Source: Filosporella fistucella
Lineage: Eukaryota > Ascomycota > Leotiomycetes > Helotiales
Reading direction: 5' to 3'
Assembly (NCBI GenBank): GCA_030077755.1
Contig: JAQJZZ010000012.1
Location: 186,001 to 250,000, forward strand
Length of the DNA: 64,000 nt
Shown: in pieces, positions 1-12,904 of the stretch
How positions within the stretch are numbered: the first letter of the stretch is position 1
Layout: each line of letters begins with the position of its first letter
Position numbers and translations under genes: made by a program
Notes under the pieces: generated by a model
Database searches by the model: none
The model's input: only the letters and a program-made list of their open reading frames with translations
What the model was told of the DNA's origin: nothing

Positions 1-2006
1 CATCAACAGGGGAGGAAAAACGGTTCTTGCGGACCAGGTTGTGTGGGGTTTGGAAGGGAGCATCGGCATGCAGGCTGAATGACAGATGAGATCAGCCAGT
101 TGCCTAGCTTGGTAGTGTAGACTACGTACGTTGTAGTGTATGGGAAGGGTGGTGTGGTATGCAGATGGCGATGTGCTGTTGCCCATGTCCAGGATATGCT
201 GTGTTGTCCTGCGTTGAGCTGTGTTATGATGGATCAACAATATGCGGTTTTTTTTTTAGATTGCGGCAACATCAACACCACGTTAAGCATGATGTCGGAG
301 GCGGTATGGGGAGATGTAACACAAGGGGTAAGGTGTAGAAGAAGCGTGGATGAGATTAAGGATGGTAGATGCAAGTGGGTTTGGGTTGGCTTGATTGAGT
401 GTGGGGAGGGGCGGATGCAGGTGGTAAGAGAGGAGGTGGAGGTGGAGGACCTTGAAGATAGGTAGGTAAAGCAGCAACGAAAATAAAACCAAGAGCCAAA
501 AAGCCAAAAACCCTCGAAATTTAAGCGAACTGCACTATTTTAGCGGAACTCACTAGAGCTGAAAGGATAATCACGTGCTGGATACGCGGACCGCTCGCCA
601 AGCGTTCGATGGTCCAAGTTTCCAACGTCAACGTCGTGCCTCGATTGAGTTGAATCTACTCCTGTACCTCATACGTCTCTCCTAACTACCCAGTACCAGT
701 ATCCCTTGTTACACCATCACATGTCGACCACAATACGTACCATCATATTCCGCCTACTAGCAGACACCAGATAGCATTGTCACTTCACGCCGAGTCCTTC
801 ATGACCAGTACTACTAGCTCCTGCTTCCTGCCCTTTTGTCCCCTGTCTTCATGAATTGTCAAACCACAATCCACCCAGCGCCCACACTTCCGGGCTGATC
901 TTCCCGTACTCTTGGCACGCTTTGCTACTGCGGTCCCCAATGTTTCTAACTAGTACGGAGTAACATACGAGTATTTCCTATCATTCAGCTATTCATCCCT
1001 TGTCTGGTTCGAGGATGAGGTGTTTGTCACTGTCCAGGGTTTTGGTCCTTCACTCTTGCCTTGGCCTTGGGCCGGACGGCCACATCTGACAATTTCTTTG
1101 ACGGCTCGCTGCAGACTAGGCAAAGTATGGGAGCATAGTATCTGGGAGCCAGTTAGTCAATCCGCCTGCTATATTTGATCACAAACAAGGGTATAAATTT
1201 TCAAAACATACTTCAAGCGGCAGACATGATCGTCCAAGGATATTAGCTCTCCCCGATAACCTACTCCAGGTATGAGGTGCTATATCGTGCAGGCACAGTT
1301 GCAGGCCAAGGACTTCACATCCATGATCCATGATCCATGCTGCAGTCAGATCTGTTTTCTCCTTCACCATCACATGGATATGGGTCGAGCTTAACTTCTG
1401 GACCTTTCAATTCAACCGTGTGACTCTCAATGGCCACACTTCATCGGCCAACATCTTGGTTACAGCATCGTCAATACGAGATGTATGATCGCCATTATCA
1501 AGTCTGAGACGGCGGCGGCCAACCAGCCGTTGAGGTTCTTGGAAAGCTCGGGAACTTTAAGTCATGACAAGATGTTCTATGGTAAGTTGAGCGTCCACGT
1601 TGCTGTCAATCAACTGCAGCTCGTTCTTACTCGCAAGCCAAGGAACTTTCCATGTCAATAGTCTGAGAGCTTGCATGGTCTTAGCTGTTGGAGGAAGATG
1701 GGGCTGAATATTTTCAGAGCACTTCAGGTGGAGTGCTGAGAGGCAATATTCCTTCACCCCATACCACCACGCTGCCATGAAGCTTTAGATACCACAGATC
1801 GGCCCAGGGAATTGTTCTACCAACATCCTGTCACTCGTTTCCGGAACAAGGTTCCCGATACCTACCGAGGCTTGCAATAGCTTCAAAAAGTTTTTTATAC
1901 ATCTTGATTACACACAATCGTTTCTTTGTTACCGAACACAACGTCAGTATTTTGAAGTATCGGTCAACTATATGGGGGAAAGCAAGTGTCAACTTGAACC
2001 GGGACA
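1..2006. other. Intergenic left flank, no gene seen
   Basis: No reading frame here shows a recognisable domain or plausible exon chain. The stretch contains short T tracts (around 247) and purine-rich blocks (around 360-450). It ends with the presumed promoter and 5' UTR of the giant glycosyltransferase gene that starts at 2007. The short open frames on both strands have biased, low-complexity translations and look accidental. Confidence 0.6.
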
Positions 2007-5000
2007 ATGCCTAGAATAGTTTGCGATGGTTATGAGTGCACTGTAGTGCCAACAGGTCCACCCCACATCACCGGTGTGAAAGCAGGAAGCTGGTCAAATT
2101 TACAGAATCATTGGTGGCAATGGGTGAGACCAGTCCAGCTTTGAGTTGAATTTTGCTAACATAGAAAGGTCCTCATTGCGTTATGTCTTACGGGATTCAT
2201 CGCCGGGAGTGCCTTCATCACTTTTACATTAATTAGGAAATTGTGCAGGCATTTGGCACGAAAGGTACGTTCATCTTTAATCGGTTTTTGCCGTTCTGCA
2301 ACTGATTGGCTTTTTTCTTTGCAGAAACGCATTACAGACAACCCCAAACTCCAAGCACGAGTGATATCACATCTCCAAAAGTACGCAACCTCGAGATCAG
2401 AATTGGCGCTGGAGAAACTCGAGAAGAAGAAGCTGTCGTCAATATGCGTATACTTGGGCGAGCTGAACAATCCTCTATCGCCAGACCAGATCCGGATTCT
2501 GACCGGCAAGGACCTGCTCGTTTTGGATCCGTTTCAACCAAACATTGCAAATGCTTTGGCAGAGCTTGATGCACATTCTCTGCCGCCACGTTCCGTATTA
2601 TGTCGACTCGACTTGGATACATTTTTACCGCCTCACGGAATCCGCGATTCGGAGACATTTCTAATCACTTGCTTGGACCAAATCATGAGTTTTGTTTCAA
2701 GTCAGGCTCCCATATCTGGAAGTACTAATACCGCTTTCACTGGCATACTTCTGAGCGGCTGGGACTTCATTCCTATTCCTGTGCTGCATGAACTCAGTGA
2801 TGTGATCTTTGCATCCGGGTTGGAGGTGTATCTGGAAACTTCCGCACCAGATTTTCTAGAGGAGCCAGCTGCTGTAGCCTCAGAATGCATTGCTGGACTT
2901 GTGATCCGCAATGGATTAATCCTCCCAAATGGAGAGAGAAGGGATTGCTTTGCAATGGAACCTCTGCGCATGACAGTAAAAGCCTTTGTCTCGCAATCTT
3001 GTGTCCGAGAATTCAATGTCTTTTCATGGGACACTCTGGATGATGGCGTAGAGTTGTCAAATGCTGTCCTGAAACGAACTTTTACTTGGTGCAGCTTTCA
3101 TAATGTTGTGCCATGGATTGGTTCGCGAGAGGCTCTGTTTAATGCACCTACACTTGATCTTGTCCCTTGTGAACCACTGAGCGCATTCGCATGGTTAAAG
3201 CAACCACGCGTGATGGAACTTCATGACATGTGGAAAAGCAAACGAGCTGTAAGCGCATCTAACTCTTGGAATCTTTCCCACCAAAACTAATCGTGACAAT
3301 AGATTCAGCATTCAAACCATCGCCATTCGGTGATCAGTCGTCTTGGCGCAATGATTCCAAGTCTCGAGGCTGCCCGCAATGAGTGCATTTGCAAACATGA
3401 AGCAGCTTCGTCAGATGCGATTTCACCAAGCATACCATCCGAGAGTATGGATTGGTTTGTACTCAGAGACGATCTGAAAGGTGACCCTTTGTGTACTTCA
3501 TCGTCCGGGAAGAGCTGCAATGGCCTCGGGTGCTTTCCTCTAGGCATTGACGTCTCCATCGATGACTTTCAAGAGATTGTGTTCTCACAACGAAATTTGA
3601 GGAAACTGGAACTACTCGACACCATAACTCCAACAGATCTTCGAGAGTACGGTGCTGTGTTGTCCAACTTCCTCAGCACTGGGCTCATAACAACCGATCC
3701 AGCCGCTTCTGGGACAAGGGAAGCGATTTCAGATCTAGCTAAAACATTGGTAACCTCACCGGAAGACGGTTCAGAAGGTGTACGGATCTTCATGGGTCTT
3801 CAATCGGGATTTCAACGTTCTATCGAGAGACAATTTTGGGCCGTATACCACGTGCACCCGTCACAAACCACCACCGATATCTATATTTCGAAGAATGTTG
3901 ACGATGTCATGGGAACTCTTATCCACACATTTCTGTCACGACGTGGACTGAACCGACGCCAATGTTTTTTGGCAGAGATTGCTTTTGCGCGTTGGAATCA
4001 CAGTCTTCTCTCCGTCCACAGTATTCCTCCAAGAGCCATTCAAGACATTGAGTTGCTCTCCCCAGAAGAGTGTCTCCTTCTTCTCCAGCGTGTGTCATTG
4101 GCACCAGAAACGAAAGATGACCCTTTCCTTCAAGGCATCAAGTCTGCGGCAACGGAGCGTCTTGTTGACGTACCCACATGGAAACAGCTTAAGGCTGTCA
4201 ATACAGTTGGTTATCTTAATGGGGACGTCTCAGTCGAAGAATTATTGGCATCTCGCCTTGAATGGCATTGCCAAAGTAAAAGAAAGCATCCTACTCTCGA
4301 TGTCGCTGTTTCACTGTTTTGTGAAGTCGAGGAGAAGATAGTGGGTGCCCTTAAAACAAGAAACAGAGCAGATCTTCAGACTATAATAGACTCGCTGGGA
4401 AGGCTGCTGCATTTCTCTGCCGTCAGTGCGATCGGCGATTTGTTTGCTCTGTCCGTGTTTTGCACTCTTAGGAAGCTGGCTTTCGAAGAGGTCTACATCG
4501 AGGTCACTGATCGCAACCCTCTATTCAACGATCAGACTGATCAAGCTGCTGCTTTTGCAGAGCTTTTCGCCTTGGGGTCTCGATGCGAAGCCTATTTTGA
4601 CGTGTCTCCAAGTCAATTTGGAGAGCTACTCAACACCAAGTTTCGCACTCATTACTCCTCTTCTGTGAACCAGCCACCATTGTTTAGGGAGACACAAGTC
4701 GCATTGCCGTCAGCATATGCCGAGGCTCAAATTGATGTTGACCCAAACTACAAACCTCATGAGATTCCATCATACAAACGTTTCACCTTTTTGAGTGTAT
4801 TCGCAATACCAGCTCTGATCGATATTCTCATGTTGTCGACCACCGGGCACGGTCTATACCTCAGTGGTACAAAAGATGAACACATAACCTACATGACCTA
4901 CGAAGTCCAGCATAGTGCCACCACTGCATTGATGATATCTCTTCTGCTTTCTGGGGCGATCGGTACCTGGATAACTTGTGGTGGCACTTATTACCTTGCC

Positions 5001-8000
5001 TCGATGGCATTCTCAGCAATGAATTACTTTGTGGTCACGAGACTTCTCGGTGGCCTCGCCTTCACACTCGTTGCTGGACTTGTTGGATTCATTGCTTTTG
5101 CCTGCAAAAGCTCAGCATATGCAGGACTCATATTCTTTCTATACTTGATTGTTCTGACAATGTACCTTTCTCTCCTTGCGGCTTTGGCAAATTACCAATT
5201 CACTGGGTCCGCCTTTCAATCGGGACGAGCTGTCATTATCTGTTGTCTGCCAATTCTCTTCGTTTCTCCAATCACTACAATTTTCTATGGAGGCCACGAT
5301 ATCGTCATTTACCTGACCGTCCTCTACGTTTTCGTCATTCTTTTACTCCTTGGAGTTCGTCGGACTGGTTCCCGCTGGACCACTTGGTATCAGAAAATCG
5401 ATCTGATCACAGATGCAGAACTCAGAGCGTGGTATGCTGAGAAGAACGTTGCCAGCAACAGAGATGCTTTGAATGAAATGACCGATCCCGCGGTCTTGAG
5501 ATTGGCTCGACAAGCACTGCTCCATGACGTCCTTACTGAGCAGCGAAAATCAATCTTCAGCAAGAAAACGGACGACCCATTTGTCTTGAAGCTTGTTAAA
5601 TCTTTCAAAGCTACCGAATTTCTGATGGTAAGCAGACAAGCCCTGTTTTCAATACATTTGCTAATAGTCACAGGTATGGTATTGCCAGTTTACAGGTGTG
5701 CCCAAGCCGGTGTTATTCAGTTCAGCATGGAATGTGCAGACCAAAGTCGCTTTGTTCTCCCTTCAGAAATCACAACTTGGTATTCGCTTTCATAATGGAT
5801 TCTTACACTGGCGCCAAGCAGGTGATGAGGTCAGTATCTTGTTTCTCGTAAAATTTCCTCCCCTAACATGAATTTAGATCGGTTGTACGATGTTGTACTT
5901 TGTCGTTGCTCTTCTCGATAAATGGATAGCCCTCATCGACGGAGGCAATCTGTTCGGCCTTCTCAACGCAGACATCAATTTGACCATGCCTGTCGGGTTT
6001 GGACTTGCCTACTATCTTGTGGGAGCTGTCTTACTTGACTTCAATGCTCACAAATTGCATGAAATTGCTGCAAAGAGCGTCGAAGAAATTGTTACGACAG
6101 ACGAAGGTATCGCTCATGCAGCCAAGATGAAGTCAGACAATAGACGAAAAGTTTACTGGAAGACTCTCGCTCGTTACATGATGTTACATGTCTGGGGTCT
6201 TGCGGCGACATCGTTGCTCTTGTGGCTATTTTCGAGCACCCATAAGACCGGAGTCCTCATCTTTTTGTCTTACGTGTTAGCATATACTGGTATGTTTCAG
6301 CCTTCCATGCGCATTTCAGAAACTAACAACTTCTGTGCAGGCTTGTTGTGGTATCAAGTGAGTCTATTTTTGGCCGACGATGCGCATTACATACTAACAA
6401 TCGCAGTACACCAAAGTGTTTTCTGGACCACATGCTCTGAAGCCTCTCATGATTGCGGTTGCAGTTGGCATCCCAGTTGGCTTCATTCTCGATCACGAAG
6501 TTCCTGACTTCCCTTACTCCGATATTATCGCTCTTGGAGCTGCGACATGGACAGCCGCCATCTTGTCTCTCTGGGGTGCCAAGATCATAGGCCCGCCGGA
6601 TGACTATCCTACTTCACCACTTGGAGTTGACGGGCAATTCTACGCCTATTCCGGTCCAGGTCCAGACCAAGCATGGTCCCAAACAGAACTTCAGAGCCTT
6701 TATGTCCAGCTCGCTGATCTCTCTGAGAAAGAAAGACTTCTTGTCGACCCTGAATCTGAGTTCGGAAGCCAGGTAAAGCTCATTCTTGATCAGTGCAGCC
6801 ACACTGACCTCTCCGACCTTGCCAAGCGCGCCTTTCCTGAAGCCGACGTACTTCTCAAACTCAGTATGAGGCTTTTCAAGGAAGGTCAGCTGACTGTTGA
6901 GTTGATTGCTTCGGAGCATTTCACGAATTACGACAAGAGCCTTCGTGCCCTCAGTACAGCCAAGAATGGGAACGTTAGACTTCTGGTAGCCTGTGAGACC
7001 AAGCGTGTTTCTAAGAGTCAAGATCCCTTGCACGGATTCTATTGGGAGTAGGTCAAATCATTTACTATAATCGAACTTTACTAACCTGCTTCAGTGTGGC
7101 AGAACTTCTCGTGCAGGTTGCGGCAGAAAGATATCTTGGCTACAACACCCACGATGCTCTTCTTGCACGAACTTTATGGCTGAGCAATGGGATATGGAAC
7201 AACAATTCTGGCCCAGATGTCTTGGAACGCCACTTGAAGATTCACACACAGTCGAATGGCCTCTCAACTCTCATCACTTATTTGAAGAAGCAACTCCTAC
7301 GAGATCTCTGTCTCGGATTTGATTGTAATCTGGATTCTGAAGACATGCCAGGTGATCTACGCAGATATATCATCAATCGATGTGTCGGTGTCTCTGGAAC
7401 CCTCACAGAAGAGCAAACCCGACTTTTGAACAAGAAGCTGAACCACACCCCCGGTTTAACCTTTGAGACATATGTAGCACGGTCAAATCTCGCCGCGTTC
7501 TCAGCCGCCAGAATGCTTAGCCGAGCTGGTGAGTGGGAAGAGAGTGATGATCCACGAAATGATTATGTTCGACAATCACACGAACACACCAAGATGCTCC
7601 TTTCAAGCTCATCGTCGGAGACTTCCATTAGAGTTATTGACCTCCTGGCACACGCAACGCCTCCAAAATACACAGTCTATGATCAAGTACTGCGTTATTC
7701 GGGCGCGGTCTACCATTACCTTGGGACGATTTGCAAATTCTTCTCCATCGCTTTCGTTGCTGATCCAGAATATCAAAGAGAAGTGAGATGTACATTTCCA
7801 AGCAGTAAAACCAACTGGGTCCACTCCATCACTCAATTCCTCCTGCTTTCAGTGTGGGCGTGGGCGAAAACTATCCAGAGGTTATTTCTCCCATACTTCC
7901 TTGTAAGTTGATCAGTTCCGTATACTACCTCCAAGCTGATGAAATCAGTTCCACAACCGCCAAAACGTCGAGACTATTTGGAAGAATCTTCAAGGCATGG

Positions 8001-11000
8001 AAGTTTCTATCAAAAGACGGCGTGTTATCATCCGTAACCTTGATGGCATCTCAACTGGATTCATTCATCGGGTTGATGAAGGAACATTCCGACTGCTTCA
8101 GTATCGAGGAGATCACCAATTAGAACCTACCAACAATGCGTCCCTCATTTCAATCAACATGTATTCCAAATACATGTCCCTCCTACGGCGAGTAGAAATG
8201 GAAAGTGGGAACACAGTCAATGATTACACATACGAATACCGGGGTGCGGACCCAACTGCTTCCAAACGACTATCGAAGAGCGATCTTCTAACCTCCCCCA
8301 TTACGAGGAAAGGCATCGCTGGTCGAAATATCCTTCAAGACATTGCCTACAACTCAAAAGGGCAGATTGATAGTGGCTCATACATCAAGGATGGTAATCT
8401 CATCCGATTTCAATATCATTATCAAAAAGGCCCAAAGCACAGTGGTGCTTTACTCCGAGCAGAGTTTGTTCTTCCTCACATGAGTTGTACTGTTTCATGG
8501 TGTGCTGCACCTCGGCGAAAACAAGAGAGACTTGAGTCCTGGGTAGGTTGATCTTAGAAAGTTCACGTGGGCTGTGCTGACTCCTCTAGATTCCTCATTC
8601 TCAGGTCACTGAAGCTACCTTTGTAGTCGGCGCAGACGTCTGGGAAAGCAAATACTTCTATGATCACAAGTTTCATCCCACCATCGTGACTACTCTTAAT
8701 GGACAGCGAGTCGAAACCCCTGATCTTATTCTCTATGATCATCTCGACGTCCTCAAGAAGCCGCAACATGTGTCATTCTTGGATGATAATCCGCTTTTTG
8801 GATTCAATACCGTTCGAACTTCTGCTCTCACACGTTGGTTGGGAGCAAACACTCGTCATTATCCTGTATCCACAACACAGTCTCGCTCCTGGCTTTGGAG
8901 AGCATGGAAAGATGATCCCGCATTTGACGGCGTCATTGTCCGCTGGTTAGACGAGCGACTTCTTCGCCGGGACCACGTTCTCAGGCCTTATTGGCGCAAA
9001 CGTGACTCGGGACATTTAGACGCGGCTGAAGAATACCTTGATAAGAATCGAGACGCCGTCATGGCAAGTGTGGATCTCGACAATACGATCTCGAGCTGGA
9101 CTCCACTGGCTATGAAGATCAACGATCTCTACAGCTTTGGACAAGGCGGTGATGCTTGCAGCAGAACGAGATCAAATGTCACTGCCCAGGAAGATGACGA
9201 GACTGCATTGCATGTAATTGCAGTCGATACTGGAACGTGGCCAAATGAGGTAAGGTTACTGCCGATTTATATGTTCCCCGCTGACATAAGAACAGGGTGG
9301 TGGAGTTTCTGCCTGCAGAAGTGATGTTATCAACAATCTGCGAACCATCAAGTGGCATATGGTAGCTGAGTCCGCCAATGATTTCGGGATACCAAAGCGA
9401 CAAATTGAGCGTAACATACACTCTTTGAAAGTCATCCCTCTCTGGGGACTTGATCTCTTGACGCCGACTCATGGCCTGTTTGCCAATCGCCTCGACTCTG
9501 AGGTAGATCATGTGACGACCCACATCACACTCCTTGATATCGAGCGCAATTTCGTTCCAATTCTTGCAGCTTTGGTACGTGGTGCCAGGGCTCTCGACTT
9601 CACGATGAGCGATATTAAACAGACAACTCGAGCACTTGTGAACCTCAACTCATACTTCAAAGATTCACGACATTGGAGTGCTGTCTGGCGTAGTGATGTT
9701 GTCAAGTCAGCTTGGAGGCATTTGTGGCTTTCCCAAACTGAGCCCAACGCTAGACCTTCATCCCAATGGTTCAATACAGAACATCCAACTTTGGGGCAGC
9801 TTGATCAAGGTCTCGAATTGTGGTCTAGATACCTTTTCATCTACTCCATCCCAATTCCAGAGAAGATGCCTGCTGTTTTCCAAGCATCGCATCATAGCGT
9901 GAGCGCTTCTTATGGTGTCGTCTGTAAGCTCAAGCGCGGATGTACGCTTCAGATTTGGGACCATGCTATCAGTTGGAGAGAGACAAATCTGTATTTGTCG
10001 TCTGCACTATGTGCGCTATCACCATTTGTGCGGAACTCGCTACTGGGATTGATGAAGATGACTTCAGTCCTCACACTACACCATGCAGATACTATTCTGC
10101 CTTGTGCTGATTTCTTTAATCCAAACTGGGAGATCGAGATTGGCACTTGCCAAGGTAAAATTGAGAGTAGAGCATCTTTCAGACGGAAGATCGATCCTGT
10201 TGTGAATGGGATCACTAATATGGAGGCAAGTATCATTCACATTATCTTCAAGCACAATTCTAACATCACTCCAGCGATTTGCTCCTGTTCAAGAGATCAG
10301 AACCAAGACTCCAACCGTGACGATGCTCTCACACGTCTGGTAAGTGATTTGATCCTCAATCCTCATATCTGTGTGCTGACTTTTTGATAGGTATGCAAAG
10401 GATATCAAAACTGCGCTCCTCTCAGCAGACATCATTGTCAATCAATGGGGCTTCAAGGATTTCCAACTTGAAATCTATGGTGCTCTCGACAAGACGCCAT
10501 CTTATACAACCAACTGCCAGGAGATCATTGCAACCAAGTCTCTTAGACGTAATGTCACTCTTCGTGGAGAAGCAGATCCTATCGATGTTCTGCATCGCAC
10601 TGTAAGTTCTTTTCATCACCCACTATGAATCTATTCTGACTTCTTCAGTGGGTCTTTTTGAACTCGTCCGTATCGGAAGGTCTCCCCCTAGCTTTGGGCG
10701 AAGCAGCATTGACAGGCGCTCCTGTGGTCTGTACCGATGTCGGTGCATCTCTCCGTGTCTTGACAAACCCTGACGACGGCTCTTGCTACTCTGCCGTCGT
10801 CGCTCCAAACGATGCTCACGCCATGGCTCGTGCTCAAATCAAATTGCTCGCCCTCCTCGAAGAGTGGGCACCGTACTCCAATCCCTCTGCCTGCTCGCGG
10901 GAAACAGTAGACTCTTCCTTCCCCGAGAACCCCACAGCAGAGGACGTAGCACGCATAACCCGACGAATGTACGAGCAAAGCGACGCCCGCCGCAAACTCG

Positions 11001-11482
11001 GCATGCGAGCTAGAGAAATCGTACAGAAGAGTTTCAGTGGAGATAGATATCTCCGTGAACATGAGCAAATGCTCTGGATTGGCAAAGCAAAGAAAGATAT
11101 GGCTATGCCTAGCTACTCTCGCCCTTCAGCCCGCCTGGCCACCCCAGCACCAGTCCGTATATCCAATCTCACTGGTCTGACACCCCTTCGCACACCACGA
11201 GCTAGTATGCAAAGAGAGAGTATAACTATGAGTGCCAATCGTGGCAGTACCCGCAATGAAGACTCTCTACCTTCCCTCGCGTTTGGAAACTCGAGTACGA
11301 TGCCTACGAGTATCATGACGGAGATGGTACCTAGTCTCCTAGGCCCGGTGATGGTGGGAGAGCAAGAATGGATTAAGAAACCGATGGCGACAGTTAATAT
11401 TGTTAATATTCAGGGGCATCTGAGGAAGGATTCTAGGAATGTGGGAAGTCCATTGGCGCATGGGGTTGTGGAGGTTGTTTGA
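2007..11482 (+). CDS. Giant multipass membrane protein with C-terminal GT4 glycosyltransferase domain (Gt4C-like)
   Basis: I see 15 exons: 2007-2123, 2169-2264, 2325-3248, 3303-5627, 5674-5829, 5878-6289, 6341-6357, 6407-7047, 7095-7902, 7949-8542, 8605-9249, 9296-10225, 10275-10339, 10391-10601 and 10649-11482. Together they give 2,924 residues in one frame. The ATG at 2007 is chosen because it leads straight into a membrane helix (residues ~40-61) across the first intron. Residues ~70-380 look like a barrel-type domain. Residues ~870-1400 hold ten or more hydrophobic helices. From ~2,246 a GT4 fold begins with a GGGVSACRSD nucleotide-binding loop and contains the E-x7-E motif EGLPLALGE near residue 2,655, followed by a donor-sugar loop. 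This order of membrane channel plus GT4 domain matches the family of Gt4C, the proposed polymerase and exporter of the cell-wall and biofilm polymer galactosaminogalactan in Aspergillus; that role here is inference. None of the other GAG cluster genes (uge3, sph3, ega3, agd3) lies to the right; they could lie left of the window. Confidence 0.85.
6341..6357 (+). other. 17-bp micro-exon (exon 7) of the GT4 gene
   Basis: The exon is flanked by an intron at 6290-6340 (GTATGT...GTGCAG) and one at 6358-6406 (GTGAGT...CGCAG), both with a CTAAC branch sequence. Including it joins the membrane helices on each side in frame and adds the residues GLLWYQ. Skipping it shifts the downstream frame. Confidence 0.8.
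10226..10274 (+). other. GC-AG intron in the GT4 gene
   Basis: The donor is AG/GCAAGT, the strong consensus of GC-type introns, and the acceptor is CTCCAG. Removing these 49 bp joins NME to RFAPVQEIRT, which is the expected continuation of the glycosyltransferase domain. No GT donor nearby gives that junction. Confidence 0.8.
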
Positions 11483-12904
11483 TTTTATGTTTGAAAAGGA
11501 GCGGGGAAAATTGGGCGTTGGGATGATGGTTTATGAATGGGATAGACTTGACGTCTTTTATTTATTTTGTAGTCAGTAGTCAGTAATTTAATATGTAATT
11601 AGCTCTATGCTTGCCTCCTCCATGTTCTTTCCGTGCTTCCACTTCCCTGGATCTGCACCATGTATAACAACAATGAGAATCCCTTTATACCAAACCCGCA
11701 ATCACTTGCTTCCTCTCTTTATGAAGCTGTGAACAGCTTCTGCTCTTTCTTTGCAAGTTATATTTCCCAGAAATCGGGAAAGGGCGAATAGAAATCGAGT
11801 TCTCTTAATAACTAGTAGAGAGGTTGGTGGTCGAGCTGGCACAGACTGAAGGGCCGTTGTTTTTTCGTCATTTATCTTACCTCTCACGTCTGGTATAGGA
11901 TATGGCGGTTCCTAACGTAGAGAATTCATAGCCTGTGGGAGGTGGGCCTCCCGCTGAAATCTACCCTCCGTAGGGTGCAAAGCCAAGAGATAGTGGACTA
12001 CGAAAAATAATTATTAGCACCTTCTATTGGTCGAAGTTCATTGGGAACGTGCGTTTTTTCAGTGGATCAGTTGGTCGTTAGGAACAGCCAAAGTAGGATC
12101 CTAGACCAAAGATTCATTGAATCCTGATACTGGATAATATGCTATTCAAACAATCACTTGAAGGGTCTTGAAGATACTTCTGAAATATGCTGGTGCTGAA
12201 CACATTGACCAGGCATAGCACCAATAAATGCAGAATTTGAAGGGTAGATACTCTAATGACGACTTTCATCAGTGGTGTGAGGCAATCAAAACTGAAGATT
12301 ATCTCAATATGCAACTGGTGAACCTCGGTGAGAGTGTGAGTGTCATCAGGAGTTTGCCATTTAATATTTTGCCTGATCTTCGGAGGAGTAAGCCGTCACG
12401 TTCTTTTTTCTTTTCTTTCCTACGGCACAGATCGGACCAACCACAACTACACTGCCGCAACTACACTCCCTGTCGGAAGGTGAATTATCCACAAAACAAA
12501 ACCCCTCAAGTTTTGCATAAAATGTGCAAATATTTCCTTGAAGTCCTGGAAAATGGCCTGATGCGTCGTAGTGAACAGCGCTGACTGTGCCATAAAAGCC
12601 ACTCCTTACAATCCTTGTTTCCCACTCGCTATAGGACGAGACACTGGACAAGATGGCCCACGATATTATCTATTGGCGTATCCCAGCGCCGTCTGGCTCA
12701 GATCTTCAGGCACTATCTCGCCCATGCATGGCGTGGTTAGTGGGTTTAGTGTACGTTGACCGCATTTAAGACTTCTCGTCCTCGACTTTCGACAGAACAC
12801 CGACGACGGCAATAACATAGGAGATGAGGACCATAATTTGGCCTCCCCTTTGCCACTCTTTTTGAACAATTTCTTTTGATTATTCTTCGGGATAGGTGGG
12901 CAGA
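11483..12904. other. Intergenic region, nothing recognised
   Basis: This holds the 3' UTR of the GT4 gene (AT-rich after 11500) and the presumed promoter of the sulfotransferase-like gene. Short open frames on both strands show no domain and no plausible exon joins. Confidence 0.55.

Noticed and set aside
136..507. Overlapping open frames on both strands
   Set aside because: Low-complexity purine/pyrimidine bias, no domain, no splice pattern; probably promoter-side sequence.
2156..3034. Minus-strand open frames inside the GT4 gene
   Set aside because: They lie opposite to exons whose translation matches the glycosyltransferase protein and have no content of their own.
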